NCBI GenBank assembly: GCA_050084985.1
Contig: JBITNC010000001.1
Coordinates: 98,828,001-98,892,000, forward strand
Direction: 5' to 3'
Source of the DNA: Nageia nagi
Lineage: Eukaryota > Pinophyta
Length of the DNA stretch: 64,000 nt
The notes under the pieces were generated by a model. The model was not told the origin of the DNA. It saw only the letters and a program-made list of their open reading frames with translations, and searched no databases. The number at the start of each line of letters is the position of its first letter. The stretch's first letter is position 1. The translations under genes were made by a program, and so were the position numbers. Positions 1-11,925 of the stretch are shown here, in pieces.

Positions 1-794
1 CGGCTTAAAACTTGTTGTTTTGTCACAAAAGGCTTTCCAATGTGCTACAAAGAATAGCAATGAATTTCTTAATATCTGAACTTTTCAATGATGATCTTCA
101 AGGGTTTAGAAGCATGGCAAAAAGAAGGATCTTAGTTTGTTTCAAAGAGAATAGTTGATCATAAAGAGAGTTAATGAAATGAATTGACCTTCTCCTTTTA
201 TATCTTGCAAAAGAAATAAAACAAAAACACATTAGGTGTCTACACATTGACCAATTATTAGTTCATGTAACCCGACTTTTGAGTGATCAAAATTTTGTCC
301 TTCACAATAATTACAACTAAATTTATCTTTATATTAAGTGCTTTATGGGAGGCAACTCTTGATTCTTCATATACCCTTCATCACTCCAAACTGATGCACA
401 CCTTATGTTTGAGCCCTATGAATACTTGGTGTCAAGAAGAATGTAAAACATTAGATCGAAGACTTTGTTTTGTTTTATCTCATGACCCTACATCCATCCC
501 ATAAATTCACAAAGAACATTGTTGTCTCCTTTGATGGAAGAAATAAGACATTATTTCCTCTAGATGCTATGAGCTTCTTGATCCACTTATCTCCTTGAAA
601 ACCTTGTGGTGTGGCATGCTTATTAGGAAAAGTGTCTCACTCAACTGCAATCTTGTGTGTTGTATGCCAAATCCCTTTATGACATTACAAAACAGCCCAC
701 CACACATGTTTTCTCTCCCACATCTTGTTATTTCTTCCTTGTAGGGCATTATTAGAAGAATTATATGGAAAGTGTAGTACGACAACTAATTTTG
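1..794. other. No gene recognised
   Basis: AT-rich sequence directly upstream of the LINE remnant. Open frames here are short and resemble nothing I know. The part nearest position 795 could be further decayed LINE sequence, but I could not follow the reading frame with confidence. Confidence 0.4.
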
Positions 795-1800
795 AGGAAT
801 CCAAGTTGAGTTTACAATATTTGGCATTGATTCGTGTATCAATCCAATGATAAATTTGTTCAATGATGTTGTTAGCATCGATGTCCCTGACTCTTAGTCC
901 TAGGGTATTAGTCATTCCTAAATTCGGGGACGACTTGAATCCTAATAACTTTACATAACTGGGGTGATTGGACACATTTTGCTAAGTTTTATGCCATGGT
1001 GTTGTATATGAAGCATTTTGATTATTTGGAGTATGATAGACATAGAGCAAAAGAGCAAGTAGGTTTCAAGAGTGATTACCCAATGAAGATCACACTTTTA
1101 CCATTCCAACTATAATTAAGGAAGCTTGTGCATAGATGGTCTTTAGTTTCCTTTAAGGTCTTTGATATAGTTTGTAGGCATTGGGAATTTCAATGACTAT
1201 AGGACATTGGCATTTCAATGCCTTTCAATATTGCTACCATGAGATTATATGAAGTAGTTGTAGGGTGTTTTCAGACTACGTTTGGGTTTTTTAAAGAGCT
1301 AAAGAGTATTAATGGAGTCAAACAAAGATGTCCACTTTCTCCAACCGTTTTTGGGATTTACATTGGTGAGCTTGAAAGCTTCATTTGTTATGACATTCAT
1401 GCAAACGATGATTGTTTGCTCATCATGTTAGATTCTCTATATTAGTTTTTGTTGATGATGTGGTTCTTCTCGCAGACTCTAATGAGGGCTTGCAATGTCA
1501 ATCTGATGCTCTCACCTATTCTGTAAACTCCATCAACTTGTAGCTAACGTTGGTAAGACCAAGTTGTGATCTTCAATATCTTGAAAAGGGTCTTCTTCAA
1601 GTTGTAGTTTCTTTACAATGATGAGCCAATTGAGATCCAACAACATCATATACTTTTTTTGAGAATTCTATTTCTAGGTCCCTACTTTGAGTTTGTTGTG
1701 CACTCACAATGTTGTAGGGGATATGCTTCTCTTTCTACTTTGAAGCACCACTTTCTCTTATACATTTCCATGTCATCCCTAGAAAGATGTGCCTATTTGA
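795..1800 (+). pseudogene. LINE (non-LTR, L1-type) reverse transcriptase remnant
   Basis: Reverse transcriptase of a non-LTR retrotransposon, which copies element RNA at a nicked genomic target. Conserved blocks appear in order but in shifting frames. A segment near 795-930 reads like the region before the fingers (LFNDVV). Around 951-1110 a frame gives THFAKFYAMVLYMK and RAKEQVGFKSDY. Around 1218-1440 it gives GVKQRCPLSP and FGIYIGELE, the LINE GVKQGCPLSP block. Near 1450 FVDDVVLLADS matches the catalytic YADD motif with Y replaced by V. The thumb-like tail continues to about 1800. At least three frameshifts and several stops make it dead. No endonuclease or poly-A tail was seen, so it is a fragment. 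The family assignment is secure; the ends are approximate. Confidence 0.85.
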
Positions 1801-1811
1801 TTGTGTTATCA

Positions 1812-3555
1812 TGTAATGCCCCCATTTTTATGGTGTTTTCCCCATTTCACCTCCAATAAATGGGAACATTAATTTGGAGTGTTTTTATTTAATTTTAGCA
1901 ATTTAGTGGATATTTAGCCCAATTATTGTAAGTTCCACTTGGAGATTAATTAATTACTCCAATTATGGGATGTTGGGGCCTATTTTACCTTGTTAGATGT
2001 TATTTATATTTATTTATACCAATAATTATGTAATTAAAATACCAAGGCTAATTATTAATTGTAAATGCAATATTAGTCACGTAATTTGGGACGTTCATAT
2101 TTAGAGCCTTGATGAATGTAAATTGGCATTAATGGGCCTCTCTTGTATTAATTGCTCCCTTTTCGAGGTAGAGCATGTTCCAAGGTGATTTCACCTATCT
2201 CGAGGCATTAAGAAGTCATCCTAGCTTGGACGTGGCATCTCAAGGAAGTATTTGGAATCCCAAGGTATGTAAAGGCTCATTCGATGAGCAATTAGGCATC
2301 CCTAGACACCCTCGTCTAACCCTTGGAGGCTCCCTAGCATGTGGCATTGATACCGAGGTGATTTTAAGTCCCCAATAATCCAATGTTGCCACTCTAGGCC
2401 CTTGGATGTGATTACTCTCATCTGAAGGCATCTCATCTTGGACATTGGATATGTGAGCACATGGATCACCCTTGTACACCGTTGGATCAACCCCAACTCA
2501 TGATTAGAAGATAAGCTACCTCTCCTATTTAAGGAAGACTCTTGGAAGACCAAAGGCATGATTCAATCATTATTATTTCTTCTTCCTTGGTTGGAGCTCT
2601 GCTCTTCTTGAATTCCACTTCTTGGAGTGAGGTACTTGTAGCGGGGTGTAGTACAAGACTTATCTGGGCACACACTTGGGGGTTTGTGCAACTCAAGTTG
2701 ACAACTAGCTATTTGAAGGATGTTGGCATTACCCTCGGATTATCAAAATACTGCTAGTGGATCTCTGAGATCCCACCACAACTGTTGGAGGAGGAAGCCC
2801 TGGTGCAAGGCTTGCCACATTGCGGATATGAGCCCTAGTACATTAGTCTTCTTTGGTTAATCTTTGTAATTGTGATTCCATCACTTCCATTATTCTAATA
2901 CAATTATATACTGGCCATTATTTTGCTATTTCCTTGCTATTTGTCTCTACATGGTTGGACATTGGATATTTAGTGCATATTTGGTCTATTTACATGATAT
3001 TCAACTTCCATAATTGTTGTGTTGGATATTTACATGTTATTGCTTGAGATTTTGTTAATATTGCTGGATGTGGAGGTTGTTTATGCCTAATTGCCATTTA
3101 GAGTTAGATGTTGGGTTAATTGCATAATTTTGAGTATAGTTGGTGAGATTCGGAGCTTTGAGACCAATGTCCCTCTCCTAGGGCACGTTTGGTAGTTTTT
3201 GATTGCTATTTGGATTTTGGAATTGAGGGATTTGTATGAAATCCCAATGAGCCATGTTAGTCTCATCAAGTTTGAGGTTCGTTTGGGATATAGAGCTCTA
3301 GATCTGAGTTTTAAGGAGAAAGAGGGAGTTTGTTTGGGCTGAGAAGGCCTAGATATGAGGTAATTGACATTGCATGAGGATCATCTAGCCATTTTTGGAG
3401 CTGATTTTGATGTTTTGAGGCCATTTGGAGGATTGTTTGGCTTCTAGGAGAGTCAAATTGCAAAATTTGACACATTTTTACTTTGATATCTGCATATTGA
3501 AGGCATACGAAGGGTCATTGGGCCTTAGGAAGGCTTAATTGGTTGTGGATCTGAG
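1812..3555 (+). repeat. LTR-like sequence, possible degenerate LTR
   Basis: It begins TGTAATGCCCCC, resembling the start of the element B LTR (TGTGATGCCCCC). A TATA-like box (TATTTAAGG) lies near 2525. Near 3561 TGGTCATTAGAGCTTGG resembles the tRNA-Met primer-binding site that follows element B's LTR (TGGTATCAGAGCTTGG). If these are homologous, this is a 1.7-kb left LTR whose element has decayed. No matching right LTR was found in the window, so this is a weak call. Confidence 0.3.
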
Positions 3556-4279
3556 AAATCTGGTCATTAGAGCTTGGATGTTTATCTTGGTAGGCATTAT
3601 TCATATTTTGCATCAGATCTAGTGATTACAGGCATTTGTGTGTGAATGTTGAGCTTGAAGGAGGCATAGCTTGAATTAGAGTAGAGCTTTGGGCTCATAA
3701 CCCACATGCTTAATTGATTTGGCACTTGGATACGATCATCCTACCATTGAAGGAATTAAATTCACGTTTGAGTAATTTTAATTGTGCAAATTTAAATTTC
3801 AAGTTTGAAAATATTTGTGGGAATTTATTTATTTTTAATTCGGAGCAATAAGGAGGAAATAAATTTTAAATTAAATATGGAGTTATTTTATTTAATTTAA
3901 TTTGACAAGCAAATCAAATTAGGAGGGATAAGGAATTTTACTTGTGTTCAAAAATTTGAATTTTGGAGGGAAAGCAAGATACAAATGTGAAAAGCAAGAT
4001 GCAAATGTGAAAAGCAAAATTCAAATATTTTAAAGATGCTATAAAGCTAGATGTGTGAGTAGAAGGAGAGCAAATCAATTTTGAAGAGTTAAATTCGAAA
4101 TTGTAGTCTGTTGTGGCTTCCGGGACCCTCAAATTTTGGCAAGGAGTCATCTGGAAGGAGTGACCAAGCAAGTGGTGTGTTTGAGACCAAGATGCACTGG
4201 AGGCCGGAATTGGTAAAAAAGGATCAACATTGAACTCTTGGTGACAACGGACCAGAATTTTAGCTAAGGCATTGCCAAA
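3556..4279. other. No gene; short 20-bp repeats
   Basis: AT-rich sequence with no recognisable coding region. From 3971 to 4030 there are three tandem 20-bp units built on AAGCAAGATGCAAATGTGAA, the last one diverged. The segment probably belongs to the LTR-like debris on either side. Confidence 0.45.
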
Positions 4280-5640
4280 TGCATGTCTTTGAGGAGACAA
4301 CACCCACATCCCCTCTTAGACTTGCGCTAGCTTTTAGATGGTCCAGATAGCCGTTTCGAGCAGCAGGAAGAAAATTTGGCTATGTTTGGAATGCCTTTTG
4401 CTTTGGCACAAGTCTAGAGGAAGACAAACCTCTTGTCCCATTCCGGATGTGCGCTCAACTCATGCATGCTTTCTTGGCGTAAGTGTGGCCTAAGATACCC
4501 CTCATGATTCACCTCGGAATTGTGCCAACTTCACAAGGGTTCCAAAAGATGATTTTTAGCAAACACGATGAATTTTGACTAAGTCTAGAGCACATCTCCC
4601 TTGGGTGCATATTTGGGCTGAGGTTGGAAAACTCGAACTTGAGAACTACTCGGGTAGGAAAAATTTTGAGAGTACTCGGCACCAAAACTCGACAAAAAAA
4701 ACCTTGAACATTTCAAAATATGAAAAATTACAAAATATGAAAGAAAATTCAAATCAACAGTGAAGCTCTTCAAATTGATACTCAAACTTCAAATCTTTCA
4801 CAAACTGATCTACAGAGCGAAAAACTGAGCTAACACAATGGAATGAGAAGAATGAGACACAATTAGATAGTTGAAAGGCATATTTTAGTGTTTACTATCT
4901 TTTTTTCATGTTTTTAGCTCTATTTTGATAGTGGTCGAGTAATCATCGAGTAATTGCCGAGTAACCTCCAAAAACCGGTAGTGCTGAGTAATGACACCCG
5001 ATTACTTGTTTTGCCTCCGAATCATGGTTACTCACGAGTACTCGCTGATTACTCGCAGATTTTCGAACTAGGATTTGGGCAGAGACAACTTCCATGTCCC
5101 ATGGAGTACTTGCATCGAACTCAAGAGCACCTTTCGGGTGCATATGCAAAGCAAGATACCAACGTTGTCCTCCCTTGGATTTGCGTTGGGCCTTCTTGGC
5201 TAGTATCCCAGTGCAGATGGAATTCAGGACACGTGTGACCCCCAGGAGACTTGCGTTGAGCCAATATGCGTCATCCCCAGCGCAAGTGCACACCAAGATA
5301 GAGGGTGGTGACCTCTCTCGGATTTGCGCCAGCCTTCTAGGAGCTTCGAGGAGGCATGCTGGGCAACAAAGGACAAAATTGGCTAAGTGTAGAGCATCCT
5401 CCCTTTGGGCGCAAGTCAGGGAGAGGACAACCACCATGACACCTTCCACACCTGCGTTGGGTTCACACCCCTCATCCTTGGCTCAAATGCATCAGGAGAC
5501 AACATGCTTGTCTCCACCCACACATGTGCTGGCCCTGTCTCTCAACCGAGTGCAAATCAGGACCAGGACACCCTTTTTGTCTCCTAGAACACTTGTGCCA
5601 AGCTCTCAGGAGCCATTTGACCTCAAATTTAATGCCAAAA
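4280..5640 (+). repeat. Degenerate ~70-bp tandem repeat array, interrupted by a hAT element
   Basis: A recurring block contains a core like TTGCGCTGGCC or TTGCGTTGGGCC, followed by text like GAGGACAACA. Cores sit near 4322, 5181, 5251, 5323, 5385 (diverged), 5452, 5523 and 5592, giving about 60-72 bp spacing in the better part. A TATA box follows at 5724, so the array could be the upstream (U3) part of an LTR promoter; that is inference. Long open frames here are a side effect of repeat composition. Confidence 0.6.
4619..5072. mobile_element. Non-autonomous hAT-type DNA transposon (454 bp)
   Basis: An identical 8-bp sequence, ATTTGGGC, lies on both sides (4611-4618 and 5073-5080), the target-site length of hAT elements. 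The imperfect inverted ends share a GTT.GAAAA core (left TGAGGTTGGAAAACTCG; right end reversed CCTAGTTCGAAAATCTGCG). The subterminal regions carry many copies of ACTCG/CGAGTA, a pattern known from plant hAT families. There is no transposase frame. Removing the insert and one duplication restores a repeat unit that aligns with the unit near 5385-5425. Confidence 0.78.
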
Positions 5641-5723
5641 TTCCTAGAAAGCAGCACCTATCTTTGAAGGCACACATCCCTAAGTGCTTGAAGGTGTTGC
5701 CCTAGAAAAACCCTAGAAATATC

Positions 5724-5731
5724 TATAAAAA
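5724..5731 (+). promoter_or_regulatory. TATA box of an LTR-like promoter
   Basis: TATAAAAA lies in AATATCTATAAAAAGGGG just after the ~70-bp repeat array. It is placed as a core promoter would be downstream of a U3 region. No transcript evidence is available. Confidence 0.4.
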
Positions 5732-5933
5732 GGGGCAAACCAGCAGTCATTTCTGGAAGCCAACATTGCTCTCTCCTTGACAACTCACTTGAGCATTGAA
5801 ACTAAAACCCCTGGAAACCCTTCAAAAAGATAAGCCAAGGAATTCCTCATCTTCGTTTGCTAAGACACTCAAGGCACCATTCCACGTTTGATGGTAGAGA
5901 TGAATCCTAAGACATAGGGGGGAAGAGGTCAAG

Positions 5934-6326
5934 TTGGAGGGGGTAGTGACCATTGATGAAGCCCCACCAAGGACAAGGCTCACCTTTGACCTTGTAGCTA
6001 CAATGAGGGCATTGCACGAGGATCCTAGCCAGAGGGTGAAGGATGATTCCATGGAGACTCACCACGTGAGTCGGTTCGTCTTCAAGGTCAACAACACGCT
6101 ATCTATGACCAAAGTCTTCCTGAATAAGGACTCGAAGAAATCCAAGGACGTAAAGACTCAGACTTTGAAGACTGAAATTGACAAGGTTAGGAACACCAAG
6201 GTAGAACGGATTAGAGACATCACTAGAATGGCCAAGGACCTAGAGGAAAGCCAAAATGAGACAAGCCTTGAAGAGGAGATCATACTCCTTAAGCCACGCC
6301 GTCCACAAGAGGAGGAGACCACTTAG
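5934..6326 (+). CDS. Hypothetical charged ORF, possible decayed element protein
   Basis: A 130-codon frame rich in Lys, Glu and Thr, with a predicted helical, coiled-coil-like second half (residues ~65-110). I recognise no domain. It lies 200 bp downstream of a TATA box that follows a repeat array, the place where a retroelement's first coding frame might begin, but no capsid or zinc-knuckle motif is visible. It may be a chance open frame in low-complexity debris. Confidence 0.2.
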   Translation: MEGVVTIDEAPPRTRLTFDLVATMRALHEDPSQRVKDDSMETHHVSRFVFKVNNTLSMTKVFLNKDSKKSKDVKTQTLKTEIDKVRNTKVERIRDITRMAKDLEESQNETSLEEEIILLKPRRPQEEETT

Positions 6327-7526
6327 GAAAAAGCATGCCTAGAACTAGCGGGTGGGGATGACCCGAAGATAGATGTCGCGGATGGAGAAGGATTAGCTGA
6401 TGGACTCATGAATGGCGATTGATGGATGAGGATTTGCTCCCACAAGTGCTGGACTTAATCTAGTGGTGGCACATGACACATTTTTGATTGGATCGATGAT
6501 ATTTTAATAATTTTATATTAGTTAGGGTTAGGGCAACACTTAAGGTTGCCTTGCAAAACTATAAATAGCCATAGAGGGCTCATTTGTAAGAGGAGGAAAT
6601 TTGGAGAATGAAACTTTGAACATTTTGCAACTAGACGAGTAGAGTAATTCTTTCCATCTTATACTTGTCTATTGTGAATGTGGCATGACCTTTGAAATGA
6701 ATATTGCACAACTCCATTTTTTTGGTATTATGAACATGAACATGTGATGTTAGTCATTGATATGTGTTGCTTGAGATACTTGGAACATTTCACAAACTTC
6801 TCAAGGGGTGGGTGAAAGAGTAGTTGCATTTCTTGTAGAAGTGTTGAATATGATACATGATTAATGATTATTCATAGTATGCAGCTAGACTCGTATAATT
6901 CTGAAAGTGAATTCCTCTATGATGTTTAGTGTGTGAACTTCATCCATATATTGAGAGTGTCACCCTTGTCCCCTAGATGCATGTTCCCTTCACTAGACCA
7001 TTCGTGTTGTTGGCTAGTGCAAGTGGATGTATCCTCCTTCTAGACCCTTTGTGTAGTCTGGCTAGAATGAGAGGATGTGTGGGTGTGTGGAACTCACAAG
7101 AAACGCGGAGGAACTTTGCCTTTAGACACTGTAGTCGTCGTTGGAGCTTGATGAAAAGAGCTGAACTCATGTGCCTCTAGCCATCTCAATCTCCCCTCCT
7201 ATTTTTGTTTTATTTCAGTTTTTTTTCATGGCTTTCACACCCCATTTTATTTGCTTTGTTTGAGAAACGACCCTTGTCCAAATATGAAGACAATCCGAGT
7301 CCTTGATTAACAAATTTTATTTGAGTTGGTGTCAGCTTCAAACATCCTAACCAATCTCTTGAGTCAATTCTTGCACACCCATTTCATGAGACATTTGAGA
7401 TAACCAATCCTCATAGCAGATAGGGCTAATGCCCTTCCACCTAGGTGTTGGTGTCTTTTACGAGCTTTGCAAGTCAATTTGCCTATTCACAAGGTAGGAA
7501 AGAAAAATTGCCCAATAGAGTCTAGA
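6327..7526 (+). other. LTR-like debris with TATA box, no gene
   Basis: A second promoter-like stretch. CTATAAATAG lies at 6560-6569 after a segment rich in GTTAGGG and AAGGTTGCC, which is typical in style of LTR U3/R sequence. No terminal repeats could be paired. Nothing coding was recognised to 7526. Confidence 0.35.
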
Positions 7527-7647
7527 GACAATTCGTTTAGCATTTAGGAGGCTTGGAGACAGATGTTGAGCATCAAGGAAGCTTGGAGACTTTCACCTAG
7601 CATTTGGAGGACCTGGGAAAATTCGTTTGGCAGCCTGGAGTTATTCA
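7527..7647 (+). repeat. Four units of a degenerate 30-bp tandem repeat
   Basis: Units start near 7527, 7558, 7588 and 7618, each about 30 bp, with the shared shape GAC..TCGTTTAGCATTTAGGAGGCTTGGA (split here: GAC, then TTTAGCATTTAGGAGG, then CTTGGA). Period and core match the 30-bp array inside element B (GTTGAGCCTTTGGGAG), so this is probably a fragment of a related element. Confidence 0.55.
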
Positions 7648-9199
7648 TTGGACATCTAGAGGAATTTGTTGGAACGAGAGGCTACTACATGCACCTTGAA
7701 CTACAAAGTATAGTAATACTCACTAAACTACAAAATATGTTGAGATACTACTCAACATAAAACAATAACAAACTTTAATATTACTAACATTAGTTTCTCT
7801 AACAAACCCCTTAGTCCCAAGATGCTCTTCTATGCCCAACATTTCATAGCATCGAGGAGTGATCATCACTTGTTTAACTCTATGCAATGACATTAGATAC
7901 ATGGCCTTAGGTTAAAACTTTCCCAACTTCGAGTTTGATCCTACTAGGTGCAAGTTGAGATAGATTACCACATTTATGGTGAGGATAGACTTCTTTGTCC
8001 CTATTCTATTTAGGAGGTGAAGAGGAAAGAACATTTTTATCTTCAAGTGCCTTGTCAATTGGTGGAATACTACAAGTTGTTTAGATACTCACGAGGGTTG
8101 CTTATTATTATTATTTTTTTGTCTATATTGATCAAAGGTGTTTGGATTTCTATCGTAAGGAAGCAATTACTCACATGTTCCACACTATGCAAATCTTTAG
8201 GGATTCCAGATGATCACTTTGTTATTCCCACTTATTTTTATTGTTAGAGGCACCAAGTGAACCATTGACACTATCGACACTTAAGTTGATTAGGAGAGGG
8301 AATTGAGACCATGTCTCTCATCATGTGTTTCTACTAGACTTTTCATCCCTCCTAGTTGCATAGGGTGAGAGATGCCTCTAGGACTTCGTCAATCAAGGAC
8401 AGCTCTCGCCTCTTCTTTAGAAGGCAACCTATGTGGAAAAACATGCATTACTAGTCTTATCATCTTCTACAAGCTATTTGGTTTTGAATGGAAGAATATT
8501 AGGGTGCCATGATGTGCATTCTTGCAAGATTGCTCACATAGGTTCATTTAGCCCTGATTAGTCTCTGACAAGCATTACCTGATTAATATACTCTTTCCGA
8601 TTGATTTATGATGATAATTTGTCCTTTACACTCAGCACTCCAGCATATAGATTCTGCTTTATCTTATGTGTTTCTCTCTATTTGGAGTTATTACATATGA
8701 TTCAAACATTTCTTGTATATTGTTTTAATTTGGTTATGTTTCTCTTTCAGTTTTGTGGTTTAGTGCTCCTTTTTTGGCTTCTACAGTTTTTTTTTTGTAC
8801 TTCAAGTCCCATCAACCTACTTTGGTCACATCTTGGACATTAATTAAATTTCTGTGTCCTCCTTTTGTTCTTTCTTTCTGTTGAGCAATGCTATTTGAGG
8901 CAGAATCCATACCAAAGACCTAATTTTTGGTGGTCTGGTTGTCCATGGGTACTCTATTTATCTCTGGAGGCATGTTGGTTGAAGTCCGTCCTAATTATAT
9001 GACTGGTAAATGAAATTTAACTAAGGACATATTAGACAACGAGTGAGTTAAGAAAAATATTTGAAAGGGAATGCAAAATGTGAAAGCATGATAAATAATA
9101 GTTAAGATTTATAATATGAATTAGGGTATGAGTGAAACTTCCTGATATCATTTATATAATTTGACTTATCAATAGATAATTAGAGACATATCTAATGGA
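7648..9199. other. No gene recognised
   Basis: No conserved coding region, terminal repeat or RNA gene was recognised. Frames near 8017-8250 and 8600-8850 are hydrophobic and T-rich, as expected by chance in such sequence. The right edge holds the left copy (ATGGA, 9195-9199) of element B's target duplication. Confidence 0.45.
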
Positions 9200-10488
9200 T
9201 GTGATGCCCCCCTTGTCCACAAGTCATTAGTTGTGGGGTTCGAAAGGATCTACTTTTAATATACTTTCCTTATATATTGCTCTTTATGATTGTAACTTAG
9301 GATAGGAGACTTAATGGGTCAATGGACCCCACTGTGAGCTCCAAGGAGGATATCTACCTCCTAAGGTTAGATTAGGAGTATTTGTCATGCTTGGAGATGC
9401 CGATATTGATTGTGGGAATCCCAAGGTCTATTTGTGTATTGAGCTACTGAACGGCCACTTGCATGCTTGCTTCAGGCTTAGGGAGGCTCTCATACCCCCA
9501 CATTGGCCTAGATTGACTCCTAGATCCCATGTCTTCCCCCGTCACCCACGTGGGCATGCGTGGCACCCCTTAGCTCACTCGTTGCCACTTAATGCACCCA
9601 TGGCCTCCATGTTGGCATGTCTAACCTTTAGACACCCCGTTGGGTATTTCGGGCCCCCAGGAGGCCAACGTTGGATAAGTTGAGCTAGGTGATGACTTCT
9701 AGGTGAGACCGTGATAGAGCTATTGTATAAATAGACATTGGAGCCTCATTACTGGATATGCTTGATTATTATTCTCTTATATCGTCCATAGGACTTCAAG
9801 ACTTAGCCATGTTAAGCAACATTCCTAGACGCAACATCTAGAGGGCATTCAGGCTGAGGGATCTTATCTATCTACGGTATTGGCGTAGCACCTTACCCAT
9901 CTTGTGGCATTCCAAGGTATGGCTTCTACCATTCAGTTGATTATCCAAGATCAGAGGAAGGTTGCTTCAGTGGAGAGGATTCGGGTTCTGAGGGAGCATT
10001 ACTGTCCCATGATTCCGTTATTGTTCAAGTAATCGAGAATATACATTGTTGTGCCCTAGTTGGCTCCAGAGAGGCCAACGATTGCCCCCTATGGCTTGGT
10101 ATTGTATTGCACTGCTTCATATCATTTATATACTGCCGAGGACAATTGGATCTCATGTTGTAATGCGTTGACTCACCTTGTGCATGCATTGGATCATTGT
10201 GGTTGTTTATGTTTGAACTTATCATGCGTTGGCATTATGATGTATTGTTGATTGAATATTGCATGCTATAGCCAAACGTTGGCATCTTGGTGTTGTGTAT
10301 GTGTAATATTGATGCCCTAGCTTAGACGTTGACATAATTCCATTAGTGTGGTTCGTATTGAATGTTCTAACCGTAACGTTGGCATTTGAGGATTTGTATG
10401 TTTGAGTTTTGATGCCCTAGACCTGACATCAGGGTTTGATGGTCCGATATTGCTAATTGGTGGTTAAATTTCATTTTGGATCATCACA
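9200..10488 (+). repeat. Element B left LTR
   Basis: 1,289 bp, starting TGTGATGCCCCC and ending GGATCATCACA. TATAAATA lies at 9725-9732. It contains scattered ACGTTGGCAT-like motifs, notably 9655-10480. It is collinear with the right LTR throughout and mostly differs by point changes, so the insertion is old but well preserved. Confidence 0.92.
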
Positions 10489-10490
10489 AG

Positions 10491-10502
10491 TGGTATCAGA
10501 GC
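10491..10502 (+). other. Primer-binding site, initiator tRNA-Met
   Basis: TGGTATCAGAGC, two bases after the left LTR. It is complementary to the 3' end of plant initiator methionine tRNA, the primer used by many plant LTR elements. Confidence 0.9.
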
Positions 10503-10574
10503 TTGGATCTGGCCAGCCTGTGCATGAAACCTAGGGTACACCGTTACTACACTAGATCTAGCATCCGGAGAGAG

Positions 10575-11925
10575 ATGGCATCCGCTAGGAAAAGCAGAAG
10601 GTCACACACAGAGGAGGTGCCTGAGAGAACCATCCATGAGGAGGATAGACGATAGTGGATGAATGACTTGCTGGATGAGAGGGCATTTGGTGATGGAGAG
10701 GTGCATGGAGAGAGATAGAGAGCCATTAGAAGGAGGAGCCCCACTCCAGTTTAAGGATCCACTCCTGAATGGAAGTTTGATGAGCTTATTTCGGCTATTC
10801 ATAGTATGACTAAAGCGATGACATCCATGCAGCGGAAGACGGATAGGCATTTTGGTGGCCATGAGGAGCATGAGAGGCAATACACCTCCCCACGTCATGC
10901 CATGGATGATCAGGAGTCACGACGTCACACTTGGGATGAGAGGGAGATCCCACATCACACCAAGGGTGACAAAGAGGCCCCACGTCATACCAAAGATGAT
11001 AGAGAAGAATCGAATGAGGAGGATTGAGAAGATCGGGAGCCGAGCATGAGGAGATCTTGGAGTTTGAGGGATTGAGAATCAACTCATCTTGGGTCAATGG
11101 GATAGCTAGAGGCCACATTCTTGAGGTCCCACTCACACTGAGCACCCTAGGGTACAAACCCTCTCCTAAGGACGTACCTGGAGGAGAACGTTGGCAGAAT
11201 TGAGGAGCAGCCGGTTATTCCAAAACCGTCCAAGCCCATGTTTGCATAGAAGTTTGGAGAGGTAATGAAGAATAAGGTTCCTAGACCCTTGGAGCTAAAT
11301 CAGATTTTTGTATTCCATGTTGGATCCAAGGTTGAGAAGAGACGTGAACTTCAATGGTTACCTAGAGAGTCTAGGGCTGAAGGGAAGCAATTCACATGGC
11401 CCATGCCCTTCTAACAATTCATGGGATGAGAAGGACCTACAACACAAGATTAATAAGATGCAGGTACAAATGTATGATGGCAAGAAGATGATGACTAGGG
11501 CATGGCTGCATCAGTTACAGATTTATTTCACTCTGAGTCCCAACATGGTAAAGGAGGATGCGATACATTTTGCATCTCTGCATTTTGAGGGTGATGCCCT
11601 AGAGTGGTGGAAGCTTGGAGTGATCAGCCAGGGTTACCCACTCATCACTTCTTTCGACAAGTTTGCTTGACGGTTGGTCAAGAGGTTCAACTAAAAGGAA
11701 AATGACTACTTCTGGGACTTAACATCATTGAGGCGGCAGGGTGCGGTAGATGAGTATGTGATGGAGTTCCAGAGGATTACTATCATGATCCACCACATTC
11801 CTGAGGAGAGATTGACATTTCTCTTCATAGAGATGGTCAAGGTATCCTCTTCGAGGAGCCTAGACGATGTTATTTGGGCGGCATATGATTTGGAGCCCAC
11901 GCTGAAATCCCTTAAGGGAGGATAG
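10575..11925 (+). pseudogene. Element B gag remnant
   Basis: Capsid polyprotein of a Ty3/gypsy-type element, which packages element RNA. An ATG at 10575 opens a frame with an Arg/Ser/Glu-rich start, then stops within it. The capsid core lies at 11440-11925: LHQLQIYFTLSP, AIHFASLHFEGDALEWWK and the following EYVMEFQRI block match the Retrotrans_gag pattern (hydrophobic helix, then ALEWW, then F..F). Two in-frame stops lie between the core halves near 11668 and 11692. No CCHC zinc knuckle was seen. The 10806-11027 part is a His/Asp/Arg-rich degenerate repeat (PRHTKDD-like units). It is clearly homologous to the gag of element D. Confidence 0.78.

Noticed and set aside
685-975. 96-codon minus-strand frame
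   Set aside because: Lies antisense to the LINE remnant, whose plus-strand blocks explain the sequence.
5094-5705. 203-codon frame and its antisense partner (4943-5449)
   Set aside because: Both arise from the ~70-bp repeat array and hAT edge, which lack stops by composition; no domain.
8580-9000. Possible splice sites and exon-like text
   Set aside because: A pyrimidine tract and AG/GT dinucleotides are present, but no frame gives a recognisable protein.
10810-11157. 115-codon minus-strand frame
   Set aside because: Antisense shadow of the His/Asp/Arg-rich gag repeat of element B.
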